A DNA stretch of 64,000 bases from Inia geoffrensis (Eukaryota; Chordata; Mammalia; Artiodactyla; Iniidae). Below, piece by piece: positions 11,894 through 22,869 of the stretch. The notes beneath the pieces were generated by a model. That model had not been told where the DNA came from. It did no database searches and saw nothing but the letters and a program-made list of their open reading frames with translations. The stretch's first letter is position 1. Every line of letters starts with the position of its first letter. The position numbers were made by a program, and so were the translations under genes. The DNA lies in the NCBI GenBank assembly GCA_036417435.1, contig CM070899.1, positions 144,970,237 to 145,034,236 of the forward strand, read 5' to 3'.

Positions 11894-12560
11894 GGGAAGA
11901 TGGATAAGCAAACGAACCAGTCAATATAACTTACTTGTGGATGGCTTTAGACTCCATTTCAAGGGAGAAGAGAAGAGAAAGGATTTGGGGATGTGGGAGT
12001 GAGGGGTGAGTGGGGAGGAGTGTACGGACATCCAGGTTTCTGGCTCTGCCATCTGCTGTGCACTGTCAGCAGAGACACGGAGCTCGGGACAGACCTGGGG
12101 GGAGGACAAGAGCCCAGTTTTGGACATGTCGAGTTGGAGTCTCCTGGAGTCGAAAGCTCTGAAGGATGGTCATGAGGCAAGTTGGGAAAGTTATTTAAAG
12201 CTGGGGCCATGGCTGAGGACCCCGGCGGAGGGTGCAGAGTGAGAAGAGGTCTCAGGTGGAAGCCCTGTAGACTGAGCTAAGGGCAGAGGAACCAAGGGCA
12301 GAGGAGAGGGAGACAAAGGTCAGAGGGGGAGTGGAAAACCCAGAGAGAAAGAGGCCCTGGCTCTCCAGGGAGCAGAGAGCTCCAAGGCAGGCAGCCCCAT
12401 CATCATCAAGTGCCACTTAGAGGCCCAGGGAAGGAGCAGCTAGAGATGTTCGGGGCCAGGACGGACACACACAAAGTTGAGGGGATGTTTTTGAAAGCGA
12501 TGGGAGCCCAGAATGGGAAGTATCTAGTACAGGACTGAAGGCACAGGAGAAAGTGGAGGC
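11725..12560 (-). repeat. L2-class repeat with embedded GT microsatellite
   Basis: Begins with AACATTTATGGAGCACTATG, TGTGCCAGGCACATTTC and CAGTGGACAAAACC, typical of the antisense L2 3' end. The following purine-rich text resembles further L2 body. Confidence 0.5.
11853..11892. repeat. (GT)20 microsatellite
   Basis: Twenty uninterrupted GT units. Confidence 0.95.
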
Positions 12561-13600
12561 AATTCGTGGAGCAACGCCTTAGAGGAGATGGAGGAGACAG
12601 GATCCAGAGGCAAGGCAGAGGGAGCGGTCTTGAACGGGCGGGCATATTCCAGGGACCAGAGGGGAGCAAGGAAAGATGGGTAGGGATGCAGAGCCGCGCT
12701 TCTTGGGAAGCAGATGGCTAGGTTGTTTGTGAGATGGAAGGGTCCAGAGTGGGGCTAGGAGGTATCCACAGGGAGGCAGAGGTTTGAAATTCACACAGTG
12801 GGGGTCGGGAGAAGTGCCACTGGGGACCACCTCAAAATTGATCTCTCCTGTGTCTCCATCTCTTCAAGAGCTCTGCCTGGGAATGCAAACATGCATTTGT
12901 GCAAATGTGAAACTTAATTCTGGCCTTCAGTGAGAGACTGACAATGCCCGTTGTGGGATCACAGCGGGATAGGAATGCAGGGGATGTCTCCGGACATGGG
13001 GGTGACGCTGAGACGTGCAGAGACAACAGCTGGTGAATTTTCAACAAGCAGCCTGGAGTCTGCCTCGCATTCGCTGTTTGTTTTACAAACAGCCATCGGG
13101 AGGGTGAACTGCCCCTCCCACCGCCCCTGCCTCCCCCTCAGCTTTTCTGGGGAAAGAAGTCTGTGGCCTGTTCAATTCTGCCCAGGTGGTCTTTGCCTCT
13201 CAAAAGTCTTCATTCTGAGCAGAAAACGAGTGAACGTGACTTTGATGTGTAGGAGAAAAATAACTGAACTGCAGAAGGAGCTGTAGGTAGTCCGCCCTCG
13301 GCTCAGAGACTCTCCCCGCATTTGCACCTCAGGACTTTGTGTCCTCTCAAAATCCCAGAAAAAGTTTCTCTGTGGGTGGCACTTTTTCCGCAGCATGACT
13401 GGCTGGGAGGGCTTCATCAGCCAGTGCTATGTCATTACTGGTTGTTGGCTGGCTCTCCTAGGGGACACTGGAGAAACTTTGATAGAAATATTTCTCTGGC
13501 AACAGCCCGCTGTTTCCATGGTTTGACAATACTAACCAGATGTAAAGTCAGCCAGCAAAGGGGAGGCCTGCCCCGGGGGGAAAGAAGGCCCTCACACACT
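12560..13600. other. Intergenic sequence without a recognised element
   Basis: Moderate GC. Several chance ORFs on both strands lack any domain resemblance. Confidence 0.4.
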
Positions 13601-13604
13601 CACG

Positions 13605-13725
13605 TCCAGCCCTGGGCAAGTTAGATAACCTCCGTTGGCCTCCGTTTCCTCATCTTTGAAATGGAACAATAATACAAGCTCTGATTACTTCCTGTTGTGA
13701 GAATGAGCCTTAAAGGACTTTGCAA
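13605..13725 (+). repeat. MIR fragment
   Basis: CCCTGGGCAAGTTAGATAAC, CCGTTTCCTCATCTTTGAAATGG and TTGTGAGAATGAG follow sense MIR order. Confidence 0.7.
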
Positions 13726-13741
13726 AATTTTGAGTTCTTTT

Positions 13742-14128
13742 TTTTTTAAATAAATTTATTTATTTTATTTATTTATTATTTTTGGCTGTGTTGGTTCTTC
13801 GTTGCTGCTTACGGGCTTTCTCTAGTTGCGGTGAGCCTGGGCTACTCTTCATTGTGGTGCGCGAGCTTCTCATTGCAGTGGCTTCTCTTGCTGCGGAGCA
13901 CGGGCTCTAGCCGCACGGGCTTCAGTAGTTGCGGCTTGCAGGCTTCAACAGTTGTGGCTCGTCGGCTTCAATAGCTGTGGCTTGCGGGCTCTAGAGCGCA
14001 GGCTCAGTAGATGTGGTGCACTGGCTTAGTTGCTCCGTGGCATGTGGGATCTTCCCGGACCAGGGCTTGAACCCGTGTTCCCTGCATTGGCAGGCGGATT
14101 CTTAACCACTGTGCCACCAGGGAAGCCC
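13742..14128 (-). mobile_element. CHR-type SINE (long form, extended)
   Basis: Antisense long SINE with three tandem GCTTCA-TAGTTG-GGCT modules. Target duplication TTGAGTTCTTTT at 13730-13741 and 14129-14140 (12/12). Confidence 0.93.
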
Positions 14129-14365
14129 TTGAGTTCTTTTATAAAGAGTAATTGGAGGGTATGTTTTAGAAACAAATGAAATAAGAAACAAAGCAGAACT
14201 TAAATGTAGTGATGTTAATTTCACTTGGGCCTAATGGACTGTTGTCATTCTTAGAGATCTACTAATTTAAGTAAATAGCCCTCTCACCTGATACTGACAG
14301 AATTTTTTTTAATTGAAGTATGGCTGATTTACACTGTGTTAGTTTCAGGTGTACAGCAAAGTGTT

Positions 14366-14402
<37 letters not shown>
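14366..14402. repeat. (TA)n microsatellite in the L1
   Basis: About 18 TA units directly after GTGTTATACATA. Confidence 0.9.
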
Positions 14403-14404
<2 letters not shown>

Positions 14405-14793
14405 GTATGTATGTACATATTCTTTTCCCTTATAGGTTATTACAAGATATTGAATATAGTTCCCTGTGCAATCAGTAGGCCCTTGTTGTTTATTTTATAT
14501 AGAGTAGTGTATATCTGTTAATCCCAAACTCCTAATTTATCCCTCCTCCCTTCCCCTTCGGTAACCATAAGATAGTTTCTTTTTTTCATAAGATTGTTTT
14601 CTATGTCTGTGAGTCTGTTTTTGTTCTGTAAGTTCATTTGTATCATTTTCTTAGATTCCACATATAAGTGATATGTGATATTTGTCTTTCTCTGTCTGAC
14701 TTAACATCACTTAGTATGATAATCTCTAGGTCCATCCATGTTGCTGCAAATGGCATTATTTCATTCTTTTTTATGGCTGAGTAATATTCCATT

Positions 14794-14794
14794 G

Positions 14795-14835
<41 letters not shown>
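14794..14835. repeat. (GT)n microsatellite in the L1
   Basis: About 21 GT units with one TTT interruption, directly after AATATTCCATT. Confidence 0.9.
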
Positions 14836-14837
<2 letters not shown>

Positions 14838-15003
14838 TTATCACATGTTATTTATCCATTCATCTGACAGAATATTTTTAACCTAATTTTTTGAACAGGC
14901 AGTGAACTCACAGGGTTTAATATTCCAAACGTGTGAAAGGGTATAGAGTCACCATTTTCTCCCCTGCCCCATCCCAGCAATTCAAGCTCCCTCTGCAAAG
15001 GTA

Positions 15004-15081
15004 GGGTGACCAACTGGTCCTGGTTTGTCTGGGACTTTCTGGTTTAGCACTGAAAGTCCTTAGCAAACTGGTTGGTCACCC
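15004..15081. mobile_element. Palindromic MITE-like element, copy B
   Basis: 78 bp, GGGTGACCAACTGG at the left and GGTTGGTCACCC at the right, with the core TTTAGCACTGAAAGTCC. A shorter, internally deleted relative of copy A. Confidence 0.7.
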
Positions 15082-15084
15082 GAT

Positions 15085-15960
15085 GTCATAGACAACTGAC
15101 ATTATGAGTCTGTTGCGTGTCCTTCTGGAGGTAATTTGACAAAAGTGACCTTACTATTTACAAAATCATCATGGGTGACAAAATAAAGATGTCATAAATG
15201 ACTGGCACATAGTATTGGGGAAGGAGGAAACCATGATAACACGGGGGCACAAATCTTATCATCTAACAGTTGGTTTAAGTATTTCCAGCTCTGGAATTGC
15301 TATTCCTCTGCAAAAGAAATCTCCCTGTCAGGCTTGGGAAAAAGAGTCCCATAAACGGTAACAGTCTGTGACCCCGTTTCCCATAACTGTGGTTGACCAG
15401 AGACTCCATTAGCCTTTTGTTTATAATTCATTTTTGTGAGGTTAAAAAAAGCATTTGTGTACTGGGGGTTTGGATTTCATAAATATGCTTATTTGCCAAG
15501 TTATCGTTTAGATTTCCCTGTGTGAATGCAACTGATTTGGGAAAGCCCAGTTTCAGAGAAAGCATAACAACTGCCCTTATCAAGTGTGAACTGAGAAAGA
15601 CATCAGGAGGCCTTTTCCAGGCTAAAAATAGACCTAGAACTCCGTGTATTTTAGCTTCAGGACTTTTTACAAACTGTCTGGCAAACCAGCACATTATTAT
15701 TTTATGAATAAGGCATCAACGTTCATTTTAAATGTTCTGGCTTCAGGCTATTTTACTTTCGTGCAAAAAAAGATGAATTATTTATAAAAATAGGCATGAA
15801 TATCATATGATAATACCCTGAGTTCTAGCAGGGAGTAAAATGAGCTGCAGCTGGTGCTGTCAGCTCCCCAGGAGAGCTGAGCCTGAGCAAGTTGAGGGCG
15901 GGGCTGCAGCCTTCAGAAGGGGCTGATTGCTGAGATGCAGCTCTTTCTCTTGGGAGGATG
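15085..15960. other. Intergenic sequence without a recognised element
   Basis: No supported gene or repeat. An 88-codon minus-strand ORF at 15428-15694 has no recognisable domain and is treated as chance. Confidence 0.4.
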
Positions 15961-15965
15961 GTCAA

Positions 15966-16193
15966 GTCTCCCCCCTCTCACTCATACTCTCTCTCTTATC
16001 CTCCTTCCCTTCCTCCCTCTTTCTTCCTCCCCCCTCCCCTCCCCTCCCCATCTCTCCCTCCCTCCCTTCCTTCCTATATCCTCTCTCCCTCCCTTCCTTC
16101 CTTCCTTCCTATTTCCTCTCTTCCTCCCTTCCTCCCTTGCTTCCTTTCTTCCTTCCTTCCTATTTCCTCTCTCCCTCCCTCAATCTCTCTCTG
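15966..16193. repeat. Polypyrimidine tract with TTCC/CTCCC minisatellite
   Basis: About 230 bp of almost pure C/T on the plus strand. The phrase TTCCTAT(A/T)TCCTCTCT recurs near 16071, 16106 and 16157, giving an imperfect higher-order repeat. Confidence 0.9.
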
Positions 16194-16264
16194 GCGAACT
16201 TCAGAAACCACAGTACAGAGATCCTTTCTAAATTCAAGTGTGGGCAGACGCTGGTTTTATGGAA

Positions 16265-16435
16265 CTATTTGTATTCAAGTTATTTACCTTCCTTAAGCCT
16301 CAGTTTCTTCATCTGTGAAAGGAGGTGATAATTGTATCTCCTCCCTAGGCCTGTGTTGAGGAGCAAATGAGACAAATATGGAAAGTGCCCAATGCTGAGT
16401 AAATAATAAACATTAGCTGTTATTAGAGCCTGCCC
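16265..16435 (+). repeat. MIR
   Basis: AAGCCTCAGTTTCTTCATCTG, GATAATTGTATCTCC, GAGCAAATGAGACAAAT and GAGTAAATAATAAACATTAG follow the sense MIR 3' half. Confidence 0.75.
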
Positions 16436-16503
16436 GCTAGGGAACACACAGGGTGGGGTGTGCACGTGGGCGGAGGTCACAGTACTTGAACGCGGAGAGG
16501 CTA

Positions 16504-16769
16504 AGGTGACCAACTCTTCGTGGTTTGTCCAAGACCAGCCTGGTTTATTTTTAAAAATTTTCCTTTTATTTTAGAATTCTTTTTTATTGAGGTAACATTA
16601 GTTTATAACTCTCACGTGTACAACATTATATTTCTGCATCATACCCTACAGTGTGCTCACCACCAAAAATTTAGTTTCCATCCATCGCTATATAGTTGCT
16701 TGTTTTTAAAATGGAAAGTCCTGCATCCCGGGAACCCCCAGACCAAACACATTGGAGCCTGGTCACCCT
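16504..16769. mobile_element. Palindromic MITE-like element, copy C, split by an L1M fragment
   Basis: Left half AGGTGACCAACTCTTC to about 16550 and right half from about 16710 (GGAAAGTCCTGCATCCCGGG) to GCCTGGTCACCCT match copies A and B. About 160 bp of antisense L1M-like sequence lies between them. Confidence 0.65.
16555..16712 (-). mobile_element. L1M 3' fragment
   Basis: TTTTTTATTGAGGTAACATTAG and CGTGTACAACATTATATTTC are antisense L1M 3' UTR phrases. Nested in copy C. Confidence 0.55.
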
Positions 16770-16774
16770 CCTGA

Positions 16775-17940
16775 GTCAGGTTGGGTTGAATTTGTCCCCT
16801 TTTAGGTTTCCTCCCTTCTCAACCCGAGACTGTCACGGGGCCAGAGCTCCAGCCTGCGTGCGGTTACCTGTTCTCCGGATTACGAGGGGGAGAGCAGAAG
16901 GGGGAGGAGAGGGCCACCTTACCTGCCTGGAACAAGTTCTGCGTGACACCATCTGCCCTGCCTGGCCACTGGGTTATAGGGTATTGTGACAGAATGACCG
17001 TGAGGCCGGGCCTTCCCGTTCCTCCCTGCCACCTGCCCCCCCTCAGTGGGGTTACTCCAAGCCTCCAAGCCGACCCCACAAAAATGGGAGGAACCGTGCA
17101 AGCACGTAAAAATTAAAGAGATACAATTCCTTTTATTATGTGGAGGGCAAAAAAAAATGTGTATAAAGGGGCCCATTTTAGAATTCGATTTGAACATGGC
17201 ATTTCACTGCTATTCCAGGAGTATGTTTTATACCAGTGACCGAGGCCTGTGCAAAAGAGGTTTTGAACGAGGCTTCCGAAGTTCCTCCCTCTAAGCCAGC
17301 ACTGCTCTTCTAAATGCATTATGAGATTCGCAGCACTGTGGAGGCTTCAGCAGCCAAGAACAGGGCATTTCCCCAGGTGTGTGGGGAGGGAAGCAGACCA
17401 CAGCGGGCTGCTGTGACGGCTAAAGAAATGGCGTGTATGAGGTTGAGCCTGGTACACAGCGGGCACTCGATAAATATTAGCTCTCTGTTTGAACTTCTCC
17501 AGCAATGATTGTATAGTACACTCGAAACCTATTACCTACTCTCCCTGACCCTTTTCTCTTGGGTCTGGAAACTTTATTTACTAGTGATTAGATTACCAGC
17601 CAGTAGGTCTTGTCTGCAAATTGAATGGCTTTCATTAAGGCCAGAGGCCACATGTCACATGCTTCCTCCCCCGCTATGGTGCCCAGCCTACAAAATATCT
17701 GCTGCTGTGGTAAGAAGCTCTCCAGAGGACATGTGCTCTGCTGACATAATGAGGAAAAGGTGAAAGATTGGCCGAGTCACTGTGGGGTCGCCCCCCACCT
17801 GCTCCGGGTTTCTTGCTGAGTTGCATCCACTTCTTTGCCACGGGTGCCCTTCAACTCCTCCTCCAAATGGGAGCAGAAAGCCACCCCTCTCCAGGCCAGC
17901 CCTTTCTCCCACTGCCGAAGCACGTGTGTCCTTCTGAAGT
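16775..17940. other. Intergenic sequence without a recognised element
   Basis: Mixed GC with short chance ORFs. No supported gene. Confidence 0.4.
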
Positions 17941-17944
17941 CCCT

Positions 17945-18055
17945 AAACTGAGACACTGCTGTGAGCCTCCATTTCTTCATCTGTGAAATAGGGTTGGAAG
18001 GTTAAGTGCGATTACACATGTAACGCTCAGTGAACACTGGCCACTATTATCCAGA
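17945..18055 (+). repeat. MIR fragment
   Basis: CTCCATTTCTTCATCTGTGAAATAGGG followed by a decayed MIR 3' end (AACGCTCAGTGAACACTGG). Confidence 0.65.
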
Positions 18056-18314
18056 ACTTCTTTAACCCCATTAAATCTGTCCTTAGAAATTATTTCCACT
18101 AAAGAGTGTTGGGTGTGGGGGGCTGGATCAGAAAGGGAGGGAGCCTGCTCTGAGGTTCTCAAGCCCGCCTTTCCCATTTTCCTCACCCACGATCTGAAGT
18201 CTGATCTCTGGTCACCTTTGGTAAACCTTTCCCCCAAAGCTATATTAAGAAGAAGGGGATTCATGTCATTATCCATTTTAGGCAACAAAATAGTTCAGAT
18301 TAAAATATATACTA

Positions 18315-18480
18315 CAGGTTAAAAAGTTATAAAATTAATTCATGCTTATTGTAGAGACTAGAAAATTCTGTAAGGAAAAGAAGAAGATACAAATGCCCCA
18401 TGACTGACTGCACACTTAGGGATAGTTGCTGTTAATGTGTTGATATATTTCCTTCCAATCTTTCTTCTTGGGTGTCTTTT
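18315..18480 (+). repeat. Old L1-type 3' fragment
   Basis: AAATTCTGTAAGGAAAAGAAG, GGGATAGTTGCTGTTAAT and ATATTTCCTTCCAATCTTTCTT resemble an ancient L1M 3' region. Weak. Confidence 0.35.
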
Positions 18481-18814
18481 CATTTTAAGTCAGCTCTTAG
18501 TCCCAGGGAACAGAGAATGTTGATCTTCTGAAGGGTTAGGTTACTTGCCTGAGGCCAATCTCCTCAGGGCTGCCAGATGTGAAACCAGGAATAGGTGAGA
18601 GCTGCCCCATGGTTGTTCCTCCTCTGAATTCAGAGGAATCTAGACTATTAACTAAGGTAGCTCGTTTTGCTCCTCAGCTGCTGCCCCTGGAGGCGTCCCA
18701 AGCAGGGTACTGGAAACTCTCTCCCTTGGGTACCCGTGAGCCTTGAAGGTTGGAAAAACAATTTATAGTTTAAGTATTTTCAGTTATTTCAATGTCCCTT
18801 CTTCATTGCTCTGA

Positions 18815-19010
18815 TATCTTAATAATTAACATTTGCTGAGCATGTACCATTGCTTCAATGTCATGTTAAGCATGTTACAAGTATTAACTCATTTAGTCCT
18901 GGAAATACTCTCATGAGATAGGTTCTCTTATTATCCGTATTTTATTGATGAGGAAACGGAGGCATAAGAGGTTTAAACAAGGTCACACAACTAGTAAATG
19001 GTGTACTGGG
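18815..19010 (-). repeat. MIR
   Basis: Antisense MIR with ATTAACTCATTTAGTCC, TATTTTATTGATGAGGAAACGGAGG and AAGGTCACACAACTAGTAA. Confidence 0.75.
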
Positions 19011-19019
19011 ACTAAATTA

Positions 19020-19540
19020 CTTCTCTTGTGTTTGCTGTGTATATATAAATATATATATATATGTACATGTATATATAAGTACCTCTCTTATCTTTCCATT
19101 TATCTATCCTCTCTCTCTCTTCTCATTTGATCTGTATTATGTCTGAAGAATTTTCATCTAAGTTTGAAGTGGTCTCCCTCACTGGTGTGTGAGCCTTGGT
19201 GAAGCAGGACTCCACTTCTCATACGGAGCTGAAGGGGGTGAAATATGCCCTCTTCCCCTCCTTGAACAGCTGGGACAAAGACATGTGACTTAGGGCAGCC
19301 AATCAGATGCTCCAGCACAGGACTTTGAATTTCAAGGGAGTGATGAGATTCAAGAGCAGCTTAGAGGTTCACTCTTTCGGCAGTTGGCAGTGGCGTCTAT
19401 GTCCAGTTACAGAGGTGGCAGTGGCGGTGGTGGAGCCTGCAGAACGTCTGCTGGGCAGTGCCGCTAGTCAGTAGATTCCCTAACAGGATCCTTTCTGGGG
19501 TCTGATTTTGGCTTTGGTTCTAGAAATCCAGCCAGACTCA
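19020..19540. other. Intergenic sequence, no named element
   Basis: Starts with a short TATA-rich patch (about 19035-19080). The remainder looks like an old interspersed repeat I cannot name. Confidence 0.3.
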
Positions 19541-19554
19541 GTTCCCTGTTTCTT

Positions 19555-19764
19555 TCTCTCTTTTTTTTTTTTGCGGTACGCGGGCCTCTCACTGTTGTGG
19601 CCTCTCCCGTTGCGGAGCACAGGCTCCGGACGCGCAGGCTCAGCGTCCATGGCTCACGGGCCCAGCTGCTCCGCGGCATGTGGGATCTTCCCAAACTGGG
19701 GCACGAACCCGTGTCCCCTGCATCGGCAGGCGGACTCTCAACCACTGCGCTACCAGGGTAGCCC
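19555..19764 (-). mobile_element. CHR-type SINE (young form)
   Basis: Antisense SINE. Target duplication AGTTCCCTGTTTCTT at 19540-19554 and 19765-19779 (15/15). Confidence 0.95.
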
Positions 19765-19849
19765 AGTTCCCTGTTTCTTGCCTGTTGGAATGGGAGGGGA
19801 AGACTATGTAGCATCCTTATCTTCTCTTTCTCATCTCTAACGGAACATT

Positions 19850-20640
19850 CCCTCTCCTTTTATATTCCTCAGGGGGCTGTCCTAGCCCTAATTCTGAGGC
19901 AGATCCCATCCAATCAGTGCATGACATTCCCCTGATGGGCTACAACTCAAGATGAACCAATCAGACTGAGAGGAGGGTTTCTTTTCTTTCTTTCTTTCTT
20001 TTTTTTCTTATTTTTGGCTGCGTTGGGTCTTTGCCGCTGTGTGCAGGCTTTCTGTAGTTGCGGCGAGTGGGTGCTACTCTTCGTTGCTGTGTGCGGGCCT
20101 CTCATTGCAGTGCCTTCTCTTGTTGTGGAGCATGGGCTCTAGGCGTGTGGGCTTCAGTAGTTGTGGCTCACGAGCTGTAGAGCACAGGCTCAGTCAGTAG
20201 TTGTGGCGCACGGGCTTAGTTGCTCCGCAGCATGTGGGATCTTCCCAGACCAGGGATCGAACCCAGGTCCCCTGCACTGGCAGGAGGATTCTTAACTATT
20301 GTGCCACCAGGGAAGTCCAAGAGGAGGGTTTCTATTCCACGATTGGAAGAAGGGTTTTTCTTTCTCACTTGATGTATATGAACTAGAAGGCAGGTTACCC
20401 CAGTTGTCACTGCAGTGTTCTTGTGACCAGCAATCACTGCAACCCTCCTAAGGTTGAAGCCAGTGCTGTGGGCAACAGAGCAGAAAGATGGAAAAATCCA
20501 GGGTCCTAGATGTCATGTAACTGCTGAATCAACCACCTGGGTCTTCCTTTATATGAGAAGAGATTTCCTTTTCGTTTAACTCAGTTCAAGTTGGGTTTTT
20601 CTGTTTCTTATAGCAGAAAATATTCTAATTGATTTGCTTC
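19850..20640 (+). repeat. Possible ancient LTR fragment, interrupted by a SINE
   Basis: The end (AACTCAGTTCAAGTTGGGTTT, TTATAGCAGAAAATATTC) resembles the 3' part of old mammalian MaLR-type LTRs. Family and boundaries are uncertain. Confidence 0.3.
19983..20319 (-). mobile_element. CHR-type SINE (long form)
   Basis: Antisense long SINE. Target duplication AGAGGAGGGTTTCT at 19969-19982 and 20320-20333 (14/14). Confidence 0.93.
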
Positions 20641-20991
20641 TTTTTCCTACCCAAGCCTGATTATCTAAGCTCATCATCTCTCAAACAATCTTTTGGTCTC
20701 AGGAACTTTTGGTCTCTTTTTGATTTCCAGTCTTAAGAAAAATGAAGGACCTCAAAGAGCTTTTGTTACGTGGGTTATACCTACTGATATATTTACTGCA
20801 TTAGAGATTTAAAATGAAAACACCTTAAAATATTAATTCAATTAGAAACAGGGTAATAAATACATTAACATTTTAACATTGATACATTGTTATGAAAATA
20901 ACTATATTTTCTAAAAAAATAGAAGAGTGGCATTGTTTCAACATTTTTTGGTAAACCTCTTTATGGTCTGATTTAATGGAAAATAGCTGGA

Positions 20992-21322
20992 AAAACTAAT
21001 ACAAATGAATCCATATTCAAAACATAAACAGACTCACAGATATTGAAAACAAGCTTATGGTTACCACAGGGGAAAGGGAAGGGGGCAAGGACAAATTACG
21101 AATATGGGATTAACAGATACAAACTATTTACTATACATAAAATAGATAAGCAACAAGGATTTACTGTATAGCACAGGTAATTATACCCAATATCCCGTAA
21201 TAAACTATAATGGAATATAATCTGCAAAAAAACGGAATCACTGTGCAGTACACCTGAAACGAACACAACATTGTAAATCAACTATATTTTAATAATAAAA
21301 TAATCTTCTATCAAAAAAAAAA
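20992..21322 (+). mobile_element. L1 3' end, 5'-truncated
   Basis: Sense L1 3' UTR ending ATTTTAATAATAAAATAATC plus an A-rich tail. Target duplication GAAAATAGCTGGA at 20979-20991 and 21323-21335 (13/13). Confidence 0.92.
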
Positions 21323-21557
21323 GAAAATAGCTGGATTCTCATATACACTTTTGCATTCACTCTGTTGCGATTTGTTGTTTGGGTTGAAAAATATGAAGAA
21401 AATCCAGCCTCACCTAGATATGCAGTTGGAAAAAGGAGAATTTTAATAGCCTTTTCAGATAGTGTGGATATACTTCTTTAATTTCACACCAAAATTTGCG
21501 AGCAGGAGTTTCTTAAAGATTACACTGTGAAATCTGGAACCATATCAATTAACTTTT

Positions 21558-21764
21558 TTTTTTTTTTTTTGCTGTACGTGGGCCTCTCACTGTTGCGGCT
21601 TCTCCCGCTGCGGAGCACAGGCTCCGGATGCACAGGCTCAGCGGCCATGGCTCACGGGCCCAGCCACCCCATGGCACGTGGGATCCTCCCAGACCGGGGC
21701 ACGAAACCGTGTCCCCTGCGTCGGCAGGCGGACTCCCAACCACTGCGCCACCAGGGACGCCCCC
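21558..21764 (-). mobile_element. CHR-type SINE (young form)
   Basis: Antisense SINE. Target duplication CAATTAACTTTT (21546-21557) versus CAATGAACTTTT (21765-21776), one mismatch. Confidence 0.93.
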
Positions 21765-22252
21765 CAATGAACTTTTATACTCCATTTCATCAAAACCCAT
21801 TGGTCTATCTTGCACTTTGAATGGATCTTTTACCCAAGCATGATTTTGTAACACTGGCCATGCAGAAAAATTGGCTTGCTGATTTAAGCAGATCTTTCAA
21901 AATTGACATATTTCATTATATAATATCAAAAACGCCACACTTTTTAATATCCCCACCAAGCTCATCAGAAAATCTTGAAGTATTTGGAAGCAGTCCAGCT
22001 CACAGCAGAAAGCCTCCTAATGGATAAGTTTTCTAAAAATTCAGATTTTAGCCTGAAGGTTTGAATTTTATCATTGGCTACAATACTGTCAGTTGCCATC
22101 CTTAAAGTGACAGGCTCATTCTTGTTCATTTTTGAGAAAATGCCTGCCAAAGACCAGGTCTGAAGTTTGTCAGGCACCCTTTTGATTAACAATGGTGTTC
22201 CATGAAAAAAGTGGCTAGTTCAGTTTGCAACTTTAAGAATCGCACATGTGAA

Positions 22253-22458
22253 GGGCTTCCCTGGTGGCGCAGTGGTTGAGAGTCCGCCTGCCGATGCAGG
22301 GGACACGGGTTCGTGCCCCTGTCCGGGAAGATCCCACATGCCGAGGAGCGGCTAGGCTCGTGAGCCATGGCTGCTGAGCCTGTGCGTCCGGAGCCTGTGC
22401 TCCACAACAGGAGAGGCCATGGCAATGAGAGGCCCGCGTACCACAAAAAAAAAAAAGG
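22253..22458 (+). mobile_element. CHR-type SINE (young form)
   Basis: Sense SINE with an A12 tail. Target duplication ATCGCACATGTG at 22239-22250 and 22459-22470 (12/12). Confidence 0.95.
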
Positions 22459-22869
22459 ATCGCACATGTGTTTTTTTCTCGAGACACTCATCGTGGCTCA
22501 GAGTGCAGCAGATGAGATTTATGCATACTTCTTGTTTTCCCACATCTAACAGTAAAATGTTCTGTTCTCAAGGGTCAATATTTAATCATTTCCTGGCTCT
22601 ATCAAAGACACTATAAAATGAAACTGGCTCTTTTTATTTATTTATTTTTTCTGTCGTGCATGGTCATGAAGAATACAATTACCATGGGCATAGTTTGTCT
22701 TGATTCATGCTAAGGCACCATCAGTTTTCATCACGATTTCTTTTGCACCATCAGTGAAAAAGACAAATAACATCTTAATGTTATTATGGAATTAGTTTGG
22801 GCTTGGCAGGTTCCCTGGAAGGGTCTCAGGGACCCCAGGAGTCCCCAGACCACACTTTTAGAACTTCTG

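Larger units (their letters stand above)
14310..14863 (-). mobile_element. L1 3' end, 5'-truncated
   Basis: Antisense L1 3' UTR. Target duplication CTGACAGAATTTTTTT (14294-14309) versus CTGACAGAATATTTTT (14864-14879), one mismatch. It contains two microsatellites at 14366-14402 and 14794-14835. Confidence 0.88.
20940..22195 (-). pseudogene. hAT-Charlie transposase remnant
   Basis: Minus-strand fragments in order: NKNEPVTLRMATDSIVANDKIQ with SEFLENL (22190-22040), then AWVKDPFKVQDRPMGFDEM (about 21840-21770), then, left of the SINE, a decayed C-terminal dimerisation-type region (FGVKLKKY-like, IFFIFF). The order matches Charlie/ZBED-type transposases. It has stops and frameshifts and no zinc-finger part is seen. 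Not a functional gene. Confidence 0.65.
20672..22869 (-). mobile_element. hAT-Charlie DNA transposon relic with nested insertions
   Basis: The minus strand begins CAGAAGTTCTAAAAGTGTGG (22869) and ends near GTTTGAGAGATGATG (20672), the MER5/Charlie terminus type. The flanking 8-mers TCTAAGCT and CTTTAGCT still agree at 5 of 8 positions, consistent with a decayed hAT duplication. The interior encodes fragments of hAT transposase on the minus strand. Three younger elements are inserted: an L1 (20992-21322) and SINEs at 21558 and 22253. Confidence 0.75.
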
